A stretch of DNA of 64,000 nt from Osedax fenrisi. Taxonomy: Eukaryota; Annelida; Polychaeta; Sabellida; Siboglinidae. Both the position numbers and the translations under genes were made by a program. Shown here piece after piece: positions 36,201 through 42,528 of the stretch; positions within the stretch are counted from its first letter, which is position 1, and each line of letters begins with the position of its first letter. The notes under the pieces are model-generated. The model was not told the origin of the DNA. It saw only the letters and a list, made by a program, of their open reading frames with translations, and did not search any database. The stretch lies in contig OZ025240.1 of the NCBI GenBank assembly GCA_964019155.1, positions 96,643,186 to 96,707,185 of the forward strand, read 5' to 3'.

Positions 36201-37003
36201 ATTATTTATTTAATATACATCATATCAACATTCCTGATAATTTTGTGTATTTAAATTGAAGATATCATATTATTTTATTGATATTTATAATCTAAATCCA
36301 TTGATATAGATAGAAGTCACTTTAATCTATTTCGACGAAAAGCCTATTCAATAGGCTATTGTTTTAATATTTGATATATATAATATGACTAATATACAAT
36401 AAAAATCACTGATACCATTTTGTTAATTTATCGATAAAAGTGTCATTCACGTATCTATCTTTTACATGCATTGCGTGCGCAAATTGCTTATCCACTTTCT
36501 TTATATCGATGGTATCATATAGCAAAGTTTCACATATTAAGACTTATAAGTTATAGGTTCTATAGAATAATATTAATCAAGACATTTATTTTATTATATA
36601 ATATAAAATGAATAATATTAAATAATTAGAAATAAATTATTTACTTTTACATAAAATATTAAAAAAATTTATTTATTAAATTATTATTATTTTAAGAATT
36701 ATAATATATTATAATTAATAAAAATTCTTTAGAATTCATAATGGATGTAAATATCAAATATAGGTATATCATTATAAATATAAGTGTATCATTTATTACT
36801 TACTTCGTCAACTGTGTACACCAGTGCGAAGCTCCATGTTTAAGATCTCGAAGTTGGATAGTTCTTGCTAGATGTGTCTTAATAGATAATAAGTGTCTAT
36901 TAGATTCATCGTCTAATTTACTTGCATATGGAAGTAAACTAGAATAGATGTTTTCCCTTTGCGGTTTAAAACCGAGAACTTTTTCTCTATCGGCAATATT
37001 CAT
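86..37003 (-). CDS. PSME4: PSME4 (PA200/Blm10 proteasome activator), gene span, 5' 18 exons, 3' end off window
   Basis: PA200 is a large HEAT-repeat protein that caps the 20S proteasome, mainly in the nucleus, opens its gate without ATP and is linked to turnover of acetylated histones. Eighteen exons (listed separately) splice in a continuous frame of 1933 nt (about 644 codons). They follow the amino-terminal third of the family in order: RLYG-KFSKEDH, DLE-PWR-LYD, GYIDW-PY-P, RSLNLP and [10 protein letters not shown] segments. The human protein has about 1843 residues, so the BLM10-type middle region and the gate-opening carboxy terminus lie beyond coordinate 1. Exon order, phase and sequence all agree, so identity is near certain. 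No frameshift or stop was seen inside any exon, so the gene appears functional. Introns range from about 84 bp (intron 17) to about 9 kb (intron 10). TUBGCP3 lies divergently upstream. Confidence 0.96.
243..341 (-). CDS. PSME4: PSME4 exon 17
   Basis: Thirty-three codons, starting [20 protein letters not shown], align with the human KVFNFSTSHIFETRVAGRMV block. The acceptor is CCACACAG and the donor GTTACG, phase 0 at both ends. The following intron is only about 84 bp. Confidence 0.88.
600..740 (+). repeat. SINE body fragment (3' part)
   Basis: The stretch GGTTTCGAAGGGGCATTAGA to GACTCCACCAAAATAATAA matches the bodies of the two fuller SINE copies at 29.1 kb and 57.9 kb. The tRNA-like head is absent, as expected from 5' truncation. 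It lies in PSME4 intron 16. Confidence 0.7.
901..1174. mobile_element. palindromic MITE
   Basis: The ends form inverted repeats: CTAAGGGGGT at 901 and its complement ending at 1174. Longer internal arms contain ATCCCACTACCAGTATTTC and its reverse complement, with repeated TTGCTAG blocks between. No transposase coding was seen. Flanking target duplication could not be resolved. Confidence 0.7.
1285..1397. repeat. 27-bp tandem repeat, about 4 copies
   Basis: The unit AATGCAAATAGGTAGGGATT plus ACCATGC is repeated about four times with single-base changes (G/A in the sixth-to-last triplet of the AATAGG core). It lies in PSME4 intron 16. Confidence 0.9.
1398..2710. other. AT-rich intron 16 DNA
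   Basis: No exon is recognised here. Around 2130-2260 there are degenerate copies of a GACCATGGTACA motif, related in opposite orientation to motifs near 5520-5700 and 6050-6190. Otherwise only AT-rich sequence was seen. Confidence 0.5.
2711..2883. mobile_element. small TIR element (MITE)
   Basis: The termini CAGTGGAAACCGGC and GCCGGTTTTCCACTG are inverted repeats, 173 bp end to end, flanked by ATA on both sides. The CAGT start recalls pogo/Tigger or PIF-like MITEs, but the superfamily is not certain. Confidence 0.6.
3146..4331. repeat. 40/49-bp satellite, about 28 copies
   Basis: The unit starts TGATACTGCCGTGTATATCT then GCGAACTAAG and ends either TTTCGGGTCG (40 bp) or CGCCTAAAGTGTCGGGTCA (49 bp). 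The two length forms are interspersed and suggest higher-order amplification. It lies inside PSME4 intron 16. Confidence 0.97.
4332..4869. other. AT-rich intron DNA with an unsupported ORF
   Basis: An open frame at 4340-4666 (108 codons) is Ile/Lys/Leu/Asn-rich and resembles no family I know. No splice-compatible PSME4 similarity was found. Confidence 0.4.
4870..5231. mobile_element. palindromic MITE
   Basis: GGCACACATTAAATAACTAT at the left end pairs with its near complement ending at 5231. Subterminal GCGTGCGTCGCGCG/ GCGCGCATGGCGTGCG blocks pair as well. No coding was seen. Confidence 0.65.
5720..6048. mobile_element. MITE with GAGAGAAATAGAGTGGTAA termini
   Basis: AGAGAGAAATAGAGTGGTAA near 5723 is the near reverse complement of TTACCACTTTATTTCTCTCT near 6023. 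Sub-terminal GCGGAAA and GGTCACC motifs are also inverted. It interrupts a host repeat containing GGGTCAAC/CATATAGATG. Confidence 0.6.
6226..6394 (-). CDS. PSME4: PSME4 exon 16
   Basis: The 169-nt exon begins [12 protein letters not shown] and ends [23 protein letters not shown]. It is collinear with the human CFGLIESSTLEQ...LTQCSKEIFM region, though the middle is poorly conserved. The acceptor is TATACAG and the donor GTTGGT, phase 0. On joining to exon 17 the product is about four residues shorter than human (IYM-KVYN against IFMVALQKVFN). Confidence 0.9.
6400..6610. repeat. degenerate TGTGTAGTG repeat
   Basis: Imperfect runs of GTGTGTAGTGGTGTG and related words fill intron 15 upstream of the exon 16 acceptor. 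No other feature was seen. Confidence 0.8.
7038..7102 (-). CDS. PSME4: PSME4 exon 15
   Basis: The 65-nt exon, [20 protein letters not shown] then D and part of R, matches [22 protein letters not shown]. The acceptor is TTTTCAG and the donor GTTAGT, phase 2. Confidence 0.95.
7137..7600. repeat. GA microsatellite with an internal long duplication
   Basis: (GA)n fills intron 14. A non-GA segment of about 70 bp (AATCAAATATCGAATATAGA and flanks) occurs twice, at about 7170 and 7340, showing segmental duplication within the array. The tract reaches to about 15 bp from the exon 14 donor. Confidence 0.95.
7615..7701 (-). CDS. PSME4: PSME4 exon 14
   Basis: Twenty-nine codons, [20 protein letters not shown] then LVNSEQLTQ, align with the human ITFQFIATFSTLVPLVDCSS region. 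The acceptor is TTTTACAG and the donor GTAATT, phase 0. A large GA/TC microsatellite starts about 15 bp into intron 14. Confidence 0.9.
7702..9392. other. introns 12 and 13, AT-rich with microsatellites
   Basis: Apart from exon 13 these introns hold AT-rich DNA, an ATATAGGAATATA-type repeat at about 8560-8840 and a TG tract near 8975-9020. No further exon was recognised. Confidence 0.5.
8474..8536 (-). CDS. PSME4: PSME4 exon 13
   Basis: Twenty-one codons, [20 protein letters not shown] then F, match [20 protein letters not shown] of PA200. The acceptor is CTGTAG and the donor GTTAGT, phase 0. Confidence 0.96.
9393..9528 (-). CDS. PSME4: PSME4 exon 12
   Basis: The 136-nt exon joins exon 11 as [21 protein letters not shown], matching [22 protein letters not shown], then continues CPEMIG and KFGRHQ. 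The donor is GTTATA, phase 0. Conservation is moderate but collinear with flanking exons. Confidence 0.92.
9790..12290. repeat. 37-bp minisatellite, about 65 copies, derived from exon 11 5' splice site
   Basis: The plus-strand unit is CTAACTAATGACCAGATAGG then GTTAACTAAGG and a G-run of variable length. The unit next to the gene grades directly into exon 11: CTAAC-TTATCGACCAGATAGG at 12287 is exon end plus donor. Read on the gene strand, each unit keeps a TTA|GTTAGC pseudo-donor. Length polymorphism is expected from the G-tracts. Confidence 0.97.
12291..12494 (-). CDS. PSME4: PSME4 exon 11
   Basis: The 204-nt exon encodes [20 protein letters not shown] then [20 protein letters not shown], corresponding to the human RERYKKP...[26 protein letters not shown] region, and ends in MMPYLVD. 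The donor is GTTAGC, phase 2. The last bases of the exon and its donor are the apparent source of the long 37-bp minisatellite that follows in intron 11 (see finding). Confidence 0.95.
12495..13420. other. PSME4 intron 10, AT-rich left part
   Basis: It contains short G-rich repeats just upstream of the exon 11 acceptor (12500-12590), then AT-rich sequence with no recognised exon. Confidence 0.5.
13421..18400. mobile_element. 5-kb TIR element carrying a satellite, 8-bp TSD
   Basis: CATAGACTTAGAGTACCATA at 13421 and its complement ending at 18400 begin imperfect inverted repeats of about 100 bp, with inner parts CCGCCATCTTGGGCGACT and the complement. The flanks carry the direct repeat ATATTATA (13413-13420 and 18401-18408). 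The inside is AT-rich DNA plus a 3.5-kb satellite. No transposase was recognised. The 8-bp TSD suggests hAT, P or Merlin, non-autonomous. Confidence 0.88.
14690..18212. repeat. composite satellite GTGACAGTAC/GGTCTGAAAGTATGATATGATGTTAC
   Basis: Three kinds of sub-unit alternate: GGTCTGAAAGTATGATATGA-TGTTACGTGACAGTAC, AATATGATATAACGTGAGAGTACGGT and a TGCTAGAGGGGACAGCATG variant. Together they make higher-order repeats of several hundred bases. Open frames through the array are repeat by-products. It sits wholly inside the 13421-18400 element. Confidence 0.95.
18410..19300. other. AT-rich intron DNA with one possible hAT end
   Basis: GGGTTTTTGCAATCCCTG at about 18580-18598 looks like a right hAT terminus, but no left partner was found. 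A (TA)n tract lies at 19205-19238. Nothing else was recognised. Confidence 0.4.
19301..20732. mobile_element. hAT-type element, 8-bp TSD
   Basis: Termini CAGGGTTGGC and GCCAACCCTG are flanked by direct repeats TACACTAT (19293-19300 and 20733-20740). The ends are rich in GGTTTTTGGG and CCCAAAAACCC words. The interior carries an antisense LINE fragment and no hAT transposase, so the element is non-autonomous. Length is 1432 bp. Confidence 0.92.
19890..20130 (-). pseudogene. non-LTR retrotransposon ORF2 carboxy-terminal fragment
   Basis: On the minus strand the frame reads [20 protein letters not shown], then [20 protein letters not shown] and a basic amphipathic end. [11 protein letters not shown] is the typical closing motif of jockey/CR1-like reverse-transcriptase ORFs. 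Upstream parts are decayed. It lies inside the 19301-20732 hAT element. Confidence 0.75.
20741..21588. other. AT-rich intron 10 remainder
   Basis: Only AT-rich sequence was seen between the hAT element and exon 10. Confidence 0.5.
21589..21647 (-). CDS. PSME4: PSME4 exon 10
   Basis: The 59-nt exon encodes [19 protein letters not shown], aligning with [20 protein letters not shown]. The donor is GTTAGT, phase 2. Splicing to exon 11 gives RIH-Y-ERIHK, matching RRLHRERYKK, which confirms both boundaries. Confidence 0.92.
21648..22326. other. PSME4 intron 9
   Basis: AT-rich sequence with a short G-run next to the exon 9 donor (22300-22318). No other feature was seen. Confidence 0.5.
22327..22395 (-). 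CDS. PSME4: PSME4 exon 9
   Basis: Twenty-three codons, [20 protein letters not shown] then KWN, match [21 protein letters not shown] of PA200. The acceptor used here is TTGTCAG; an alternative AG lies 12 bp further upstream. The donor is GTTAGT, phase 0. A 78-bp minisatellite begins just upstream of the acceptor. Confidence 0.95.
22409..23125. repeat. ~78-bp minisatellite next to exon 9, 9 copies
   Basis: The unit contains CCTAGTGGTCAACGGTCAGC, ATGTGTAAGAGTGTACGCATG, a variable TAGT/GATAGT part and TGATATGATAGGTTGATCAG with a G-run. It starts about 14 bp from the exon 9 acceptor. On the gene strand each copy ends GGTCCTAAC, a branch-point-like word. Confidence 0.95.
23126..23689. repeat. low-complexity purine tract (GGA)n and related
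   Basis: ATGATACTGGTGAATGGTGG repeats at 23205-23265 are followed by GGA/GAA-rich sequence to the exon 8 donor, including three copies of an AAAGAAGGATATGAAC-type unit (23410-23535). Open frames here are composition artefacts. Confidence 0.9.
23690..23806 (-). CDS. PSME4: PSME4 exon 8
   Basis: Thirty-nine codons start [16 protein letters not shown], matching IFTRILRSLNLPVG, and continue through a region with a conserved aromatic/hydrophobic pattern (ISEWMVAML versus VIWITAMM). The donor is GTTAGT and is followed at once by a long GGA/TCC tract. Phase 0 at both ends. Confidence 0.96.
23807..26701. other. PSME4 intron 7, AT-rich
   Basis: About 2.9 kb of very AT-rich DNA. A short palindrome GAGGTCACCTCATTGAGGTGAC lies at about 26171-26195. 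No gene or transposon end was recognised. Confidence 0.5.
26702..26776 (-). CDS. PSME4: PSME4 exon 7
   Basis: Twenty-five codons, [20 protein letters not shown] then PYMPM, match the family [24 protein letters not shown] segment. The acceptor is CCTACAG and the donor GTTAAA, phase 0 at both ends. Confidence 0.97.
27117..27180 (-). CDS. PSME4: PSME4 exon 6
   Basis: The 64-nt exon encodes [20 protein letters not shown] followed by Gly, aligning with [21 protein letters not shown] of PA200. The acceptor is CCGCAG and the donor GTTAGT, phase 0. Confidence 0.94.
27181..28763. other. PSME4 intron 5, AT-rich part
   Basis: AT-rich DNA after a GGA-rich stretch at 27180-27240. Repeated words such as GATAAAACTTCCTGCAATGG / GATAAAACTTTCTCCAATGG (28177, 28389) hint at an old internal duplication. 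No exon was seen. Confidence 0.4.
28764..29340. mobile_element. composite of TCACACC-ended MITE and SINE
   Basis: GCTACTTTCACACCAAAAAA-CAGCCCGAT at 28770 pairs with CCCGATGTTTTTTTGGTGTG at 29305 and also with an inner GGGCAGTTTCGGTGTGA at 28853-28872. A full SINE lies between. The target duplication was not resolved. A related element with the same terminal motif lies at 58.7 kb. Confidence 0.55.
28946..29215 (+). repeat. tRNA-derived SINE, near full length
   Basis: The head CTGCCTGTGTGGCTCAATGG then CTAAGGCGTCAGAC resembles a tRNA A box, with a degraded B box (CGGGTTTAAGCC). The body follows (GGCTTCGAAGGACCACATTA and TTCCTGGATGGGATGAAAAG) and an A/T-rich tail. The acceptor stem does not pair, so this is not a working tRNA. 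Copies occur at 600-740 and, split, at 57.9-59.5 kb. Confidence 0.85.
29338..29399 (-). repeat. second tRNA-like sequence (SINE fragment) at start of intron 5
   Basis: On the minus strand GGCGGCCGGGTGGGCTAGCG then GGTTCGAATCCC resembles A and B boxes of a tRNA-derived SINE. It starts right after the exon 5 donor and runs into the TCACACC-ended element. A folding tRNA could not be drawn. Confidence 0.5.
29406..29555 (-). CDS. PSME4: PSME4 exon 5
   Basis: The 150-nt exon reads [20 protein letters not shown] and later [10 protein letters not shown], matching [20 protein letters not shown] and FEIFLPT of PA200. The acceptor is CTCCGCAG and the donor GTTAGT, phase 2. A 15-bp tandem repeat ends about 20 bp upstream of the acceptor, and a tRNA-like sequence begins directly after the donor, so the exon is tightly hemmed in by repeats. 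Confidence 0.95.
29577..29745. repeat. 15-bp tandem repeat next to exon 5 acceptor
   Basis: AATAGGTACATTACA is repeated about ten times with little change. It lies about 20 bp upstream of the exon 5 acceptor, so it takes the place where a branch point and pyrimidine tract would start. The open frames across it are repeat by-products. Confidence 0.95.
29746..30203. other. PSME4 intron 4
   Basis: AT-rich DNA followed by CA-rich microsatellite (30060-30150). No gene was seen. Confidence 0.6.
30204..30248 (-). CDS. PSME4: PSME4 exon 4 (45 nt)
   Basis: This short exon encodes [14 protein letters not shown], corresponding to the human SVENILKTLVKSCR segment. Splicing with GTTGGT as donor (phase 2) gives CR-D-YFP across to exon 5, matching the human CRPYFP. 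Both neighbouring junctions keep the frame, which supports an exon this small. Confidence 0.88.
30653..30716. repeat. 64-bp hairpin
   Basis: TGGGCATCCCCTATCCTTAC-ATTAA and TTAATGTAAGAGATAGGCGA-CGCCCA are inverted with a short loop. It is probably a tiny palindromic MITE in intron 3. Confidence 0.6.
30864..31045. repeat. 18-bp tandem repeat in intron 3
   Basis: CTACAGCGATGACATAATAC-like units repeat about seven times, then degrade to GTGACAGAGA words close to the exon 3 donor. Confidence 0.85.
31061..31177 (-). CDS. PSME4: PSME4 exon 3
   Basis: The 117-nt exon continues [22 protein letters not shown], matching the family LLSRADLELPWRPLYD motif. It ends in [10 protein letters not shown]. The acceptor follows a TG/CA tract (CACTACAG) and the donor is GTTAGT, phase 2. 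An 18-bp tandem repeat starts close to the donor, inside intron 3. Confidence 0.95.
31178..31925. other. PSME4 intron 2
   Basis: A TG/CA tract (31180-31215) followed by AT-rich sequence. No exon or element was recognised. Confidence 0.5.
31926..32066 (-). CDS. PSME4: PSME4 exon 2
   Basis: The 141-nt exon joins exon 1 as LTK-YIRLYG and carries [20 protein letters not shown], almost identical to the vertebrate YIRLYGRKFSKEDH block. It ends in TKLLQ. The acceptor is GCGTAG and the donor GTTAGT, phase 2. It is one of the best conserved exons in the window. Confidence 0.96.
32067..34251. other. PSME4 intron 1, left part
   Basis: AT-rich with TG/TA microsatellites near 32470 and 33245-33340. No gene was recognised. 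Confidence 0.5.
34252..34327. repeat. palindromic MITE-like hairpin
   Basis: GATCAAATGAACTTTACGATC and GATCGTAAAGTTAATTTGATTC are inverted around CGGACATCGATGTCCG, itself a perfect palindrome. A partial third arm lies at 34350-34370. Confidence 0.65.
35107..35966. mobile_element. hAT-like relic
   Basis: CAGAGTTGGCAAGGGTTTGA at the left and GTTATGACCAACCCTC at the right resemble the ends of the 19301-20732 element, with AAAACC-rich subterminal sequence. No target duplication was found, so this is tentative. It lies in PSME4 intron 1. Confidence 0.4.
36022..36520. mobile_element. TIR element in intron 1
   Basis: GATATAAAGAAAATGGATAA-GCAATTG near 36031 pairs with CAAATTGCTTATCCACTTTC-TTTATATC near 36480, giving about 500 bp between TATCAT flanks. 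The interior has no recognised coding. It lies about 300 bp from the PSME4 exon 1 donor. Confidence 0.6.
36804..37003 (-). CDS. PSME4: PSME4 exon 1 (start codon)
   Basis: The 200-nt exon opens with ATG at 37003 and encodes 66 codons plus two bases. It contains [19 protein letters not shown], which matches the family's PQKE-YNKLLPYAERLD segment, and then a helix ending WCTQLTK. The human protein has a longer Pro/Gly-rich leader. No in-frame upstream ATG with similarity was seen, so this start is preferred. The donor is GTAAGT, the only fully canonical one in the gene, in phase 2. Confidence 0.93.
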
Positions 37004-38062
37004 TTACACTTTTTTTTAAACTAAAAATAATGATACTAATATTATTATTTTTTATGCCAAAAACCTAGCGAGTAGATAAATTAGATTTTATTTCAAAGAC
37101 TTTATTAGTCTAAAGTCAAATGAGATTTTTTTATTCTATATTTACAGATAAGAGAATTTAACAATGTAGTATTAAATTTAACCTCTCTGATTTAACTCAA
37201 ATCTACCAACACCTCCTATAACCTCGAGTTTATAGGAGGTATTGAGTCAATAATATTGACTATACAGTAAATGTTTATTATATCATATCCATTTACCCCA
37301 TTTTACCCCAATTACCCCCTATACCTATTACCTATTACCAGGGCTATTACTTAGTTAGATATGGTTAAAACAATCAAATATTTTCATTCTGAAATTTGTT
37401 TACTGTTTAAAAATGCAAATGTATTGATTAATCACATATAGAAAGAGAGAATTCTCTCTAGCTCTATGATTAAGTCGAAGGATTTATCCATAAGTTTGTT
37501 TGATTTTATATTTTATATGTAATATATTATTTTAATATATTAATAAAATAATACATAAAATAACTAAATATATAAACCTTATTATGGACGTATCGTTGAC
37601 GCGAAATATGTCGATTATTGAATTTACAAGTACAATATCTATGATGAGGGAGATATAGGTAAATATAATGAATATATAATATTAGGTAGTATTGTGTGTA
37701 TGGGTTGTGTTTACTGGAGGATGACTAGTGTGGAGATAAATATATATAATATATATGTTTTCCTATATATAGACTATATAATATAGTATACTACTATATT
37801 TTATATTTTTATTTTGTATTTTTACCTATATATTTGTGATATTATATGCTTAAAGATATAATTTAAACTTATACTGTTGACTATAGTTTGAGCTCAGTAT
37901 GCTTCGATGGAATATTGCATATGCATATCACACATGGGTATGCATGGTATGCATGGTGTACCCATGCTCTCCGTGTGTAACCATAACCATAACCATTGTT
38001 ACCTAAGTTATGTAATATTTCCATTATTAACTAAAACGTTATATATATATCTAATATATAAT

Positions 38063-38125
<63 letters not shown>

Positions 38126-39330
38126 AGGATATATAAAATATTGTCCGAAATGTGCAGTATATTTGTGTATACGTGTATAACAATGTATATTATTCCACTG
38201 AATTGGATATGCGGAATAATACCATGGCCTTCTTAATAATACCATACATATCGACGAAGTGCCGCGATTAATGAATGTTCTCTTCTCTCTTCACAGTGTG
38301 AAGTTGACACCAACGACGTTGGTCCAACGTCATTAATTCGATCACATTATGTGTATATACATAAGCAATTATGAATATCCAATCATCGTTAAGAGTATAC
38401 CTATAGGTATATACTTATGTCGAACACTGTGCGTTATACACTATACGTCTACGTCTTTTTTTACTAGTTATATGTCAATTTTAGCTTATGAGACATATAT
38501 GTCTTAATAATATTACGTCAATTTAGATTAACTTGTCCTCTCTCCCAACATTACTATAGTAATAACCACGGAAATCTAAGGGGCGAAGCCTGCAGGTGTT
38601 ATCAGCCTGCACATTATTATTTTAACGCAAAAATAATATTTATAATATTTCAAGTTGGATAGTTTTAAAAACTGGTCTTTTCGTATTTATTACACTCGTG
38701 AAGTTATTGCTTCTCCTTCAACTAAAAAATCAATCAATCCACAGCAGTCCATGATATTTAATGACTTGTCGCCTTCAAGATGACAACAGAATTCCATGAT
38801 AATCAATGATATGATGCCTTAGAGATGACAATAGCAGTCTGTGCTGCCTTCGTGATTATCATAGAATCTCTGTGAAGCCCTCATTAGATACATGCTAGTA
38901 GCATGATTCCATATGCAACCTTATATTATATTTAGTATTTAATAGAACGTGGAATAAATATTCTGTATGAAGGAATATAATGTGAAAATGTAGTCATCAT
39001 GACTTTTATATTGGGACATATATTTTCGGTCGACGCTGCATGCGTTCAGATGTGTTTAAACGTTACTCGAGTACTACCTCCCAACCCCAAATATTCACTC
39101 AACCTACTACTTATGATTATCCTATAAATTTATTTATATTATAATAGATTATAAATAAATATAAAAAATATCTTGAATTAATACTATATAAATCTCCATA
39201 CTTGTAAAGTTACTATATTCTGTCTAAGCGTTCTCGTTCCCGTTCATTATTCTTTAACCGTTCCTTTCTGCGTTCCCGTTCCTACTTTTATATCCGTTCC
39301 CGTTCCAGGAAATGATTCTAATGAAATTAC
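37004..39330. other. intergenic region upstream of PSME4
   Basis: This is the PSME4 proximal upstream region. It is AT-rich with one hairpin at 37211, a (TA)n(TG)n tract at 38065-38125 and no GC-rich island. No TATA, initiator or other promoter element can be called with confidence. Confidence 0.4.
37211..37240. repeat. dispersed hairpin, copy 1
   Basis: ACCTCCTATAACCTCGAG and TTTATAGGAGGT form a near-perfect palindrome. The same palindrome occurs at 40.33 and 41.56 kb. Confidence 0.75.
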
Positions 39331-39334
39331 TTAT

Positions 39335-39870
39335 GCCATTAAGATGCTTTAATTTAGCACCCATAAGACATGTAAAAATGCTTTAATAATGCCATAAATA
39401 TGCTTTAATTTAGCACCCATAAGACATGTAAAAATACTTTAATAATGCCATAAATATGCTTTAATTTAGCACCCATAAGACATGTAAAAATGCTTTAATT
39501 ATGCCATAAAGGTGCTTTACTTTAGCACCCATAAGATATGTAAAAATGCTTTAATAATGCCATAAAGGTGCTTTAATTTAGCACCCATAAGACATGTAAA
39601 AATGCTTTAATAATGCCATAAAGGTGCTTTAATTTAGCACCCATAAGACATGTAAAAATGCTTTAATAATGCCATATAGGTGCTTTAATTTAGCACCCAT
39701 AAGACATGTAAAAATGCTTTAATAATTCCATAAAGGTTCTTTAATTTAGCACCCATAAGACATGTAAAAATGCTTTAATAATTCCATAAAGGTTCTTTAA
39801 TTTAGCACCCATAAGACATGTAAAAATGCTTTAATAATGCCATATAGGTTTTATATAGGTGCTTAACTAG
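39335..39870. repeat. 56-bp tandem repeat, about 9 copies
   Basis: The unit contains GCTTTAATTTAGCACCCATA, AGACATGTAAAAATGC and TTTAATAATGCCATAAAGGT. The array is followed at 39940-39957 by CTATTCCTGTTTGCTGGG, which resembles the terminus of the MITE family at 53.7 and 57.0 kb, so it may be part of a larger element whose left end is lost. Confidence 0.92.
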
Positions 39871-40327
39871 TTGAGCATTATTTAAAGCATGTGTGTAAAA
39901 TGGTGCTCAACTAAGATGCTTTATGGGTGCTTTAAGGGTGCTATTCCTGTTTGCTGGGTGTATACATATGTATAAATATATAACGTCTTTTGTATTAACA
40001 TTCCTATATAATCACGTGACAAAGTACTAATATTAGTTCAATACATAGAGCCCATAGCATATATAGCTATATGGTTCAATATAACAACAACCCAAGAAAA
40101 CAAAGTAGGTGTAAAAATGGTTTGCAAATAGCGTATTTACAACGTTGTGAATATGGGTGCATTGTGAGAAAATAAAAACTAGTGCATATGCACCAATTTC
40201 CACCTATAATTACAACTTGTCTAATATACACCAACAATAAAAAATAGTGCATATATGCACCAATCTCCACCTATAAATACAAATTATCTAGAATACACCT
40301 AAAATAAAAAAACAGTGCATATACACA

Positions 40328-40362
40328 AGACCTCCTATAACCTCGGTGGTTATAGGATGTCT
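40328..40362. repeat. dispersed hairpin, copy 2
   Basis: AGACCTCCTATAACCTCG and GGTTATAGGATGTCT form the palindrome also seen at 37.2 and 41.6 kb. Confidence 0.75.
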
Positions 40363-41559
40363 TGATATATATCAACCATTTCTGAATTATCAATATAATT
40401 ATGATTATAATTGTTGTTCAAGGTGAAACTTGGATAAAATAATTGTGATTTTGTAAAAGACTAGGGTGAATAATAATAATAATCAATAATAATAATAATC
40501 ACCTAAAATGAATATTCAATAAAATATGAATTTTAAAATAATAACTTATTTATTAAAAACAGAATATTAAATTAAAAATAGAATTAAAATAATAATGTAT
40601 ATACATAGTAGTATATACTTCATTATATTCATAGTATTAATTTAATAAATATATTGAAAAGAAGAAAAAGTTAAATATTATAATAATTAAAATAAAACTT
40701 AAATACATATATATTATTAATTTATTTATTTAATTTTTACAGTGCATTAACAATTAATAGTATTATAAAGTATTATAACTATAAAATATAAATGGTGTGT
40801 TTACACTATTTTACACCTATTTTTACAACACATTTTAAATTATAAGTTGTATTTGTGGTTGTATAATTAACAATTTATTACAACTATCAAATATAAATGG
40901 TATATTTACACTATTGTACACCTATGTTTAGTGTACCTACTAAAAGGTTCCTTTTGTTTTACTATTATAATACATGTGTAGTATCTAGTTCATGATGGGA
41001 TATATTGTTTTTACATGTTTATCTATATCAAAGATTTTCCGAAGGAATGCTTCGCAAAATCTGTGTCTATATATACCTAGATATATATTGATTACAAGTA
41101 ATTTTAGAAAGTTTGTAGTTCTTCGATTATACCATTGATATACAGTGTACCCAGGGTGTAGGGTGTATAGTAATACAGTGTATACACTTTATAGTATAGT
41201 GTACCTACATTTATAGTATACCTACAGTGTATACCCTACTTATATACTATTTACTACAAAAACTACTATATAAAGGTAAATATATACATTGATATCTATA
41301 CATAGAGTACTGTTAAAGTTATAATTATCTAAAGTAAAGTTATTAACAATATATATTAATTTATCATATAATTATGGATGTATACCAATACAAGGATACA
41401 TCTTTGATATACTATATCATGTAGGATAGTAGGATGTAGGTGAGTATCCTATACAGTACTTTATTACATTTGGATATATGAGTTCCATTTACTAAATAAT
41501 ATGAGAATGAGCAAAACCATGGAGTATATACGGCGCACAATGTGCGTATATATATACAA

Positions 41560-41596
41560 TACCTCATATAACCTCGACGAGGTTATAGGAGGTCTT
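41560..41596. repeat. dispersed hairpin, copy 3
   Basis: ATACCTCATATAACCTCG and CGAGGTTATAGGAGGTCTT form the longest of the three related palindromes, with almost no loop. Confidence 0.75.
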
Positions 41597-41597
41597 G

Positions 41598-41628
<31 letters not shown>

Positions 41629-42528
41629 GATTATGTTATTACCATTTGTAATATGAAATTCGTATACTAGATAGGATTACATTATTATAAAATCACATAT
41701 TGATTTCCTAATTATATACAAAAATATTTTATTTTTAGGTTACTAGTAGTAATTAGTAGTTACATATTTAAACTATATTATTAAAAAATAGTTAAATTAT
41801 ATTTATTTCACACCGATACATTTTTTATCCGGTCATTTATTTATCTCTTTTGACTGGTATCCTTTGGAATTGTATTATTGAATTTTGTTTGTTATCTTTG
41901 GTAAATAAATATAATTTTAACTAACTTTTAAAACAATTATATGTTATATTATTATATTTAATAAATGTATTTCACTTAAAATGACTACTCCTAGATATAT
42001 CGATAGTAGCGAAGAACTTATTTATTCTTTATGTTCTAATATAACAAAAGCAGAAAAAGGTATATATGATCAAATAAAGTGAAATTTATAATTTTTTATT
42101 TAAATTTCGTGGTGCATAAAAATGCGAAAGTTTATTTATTCACAGTGTTAAGGCTTAACACTGTTAATCCCACTATGTATTATTATTAGTGCATATATAT
42201 ATTGTTTAGATGTAAATCATAATAATCATTAGCTAATCGTAGATTGTCTGTTACATATATTATATATGTTTACATGTACTCATTGAAAATCACATAGTAA
42301 CGGTTATTAGTAGTAATCCATTGGATTATCCAATGAATACAATTAAAAATTAAATTAAAAAAATAAAAATTTAAAATACAATAGATACAAAATCTTATTT
42401 CATTGATTTATATAATGTTATATATTACGTATTATATTTTCAACACTTTTAGATATAATTATAATTATTATAATATAATAATAATTTAAAAATTAATCAT
42501 TTTTAGTAATATATTCAGTATGATTTAG

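Larger units (their letters stand above)
39960..42528. other. intergenic AT-rich DNA
   Basis: It contains tandem GTGCATATGCACCAATCTCC-type units at about 40170-40320 and repeated TAGTGTACCTACA words at 41150-41240. No gene was recognised. Confidence 0.5.

Noticed and set aside
38065..38125. TATA-like promoter in the (TA)n tract
   Set aside because: Simple TA/TG microsatellite; no supporting initiator or position evidence.
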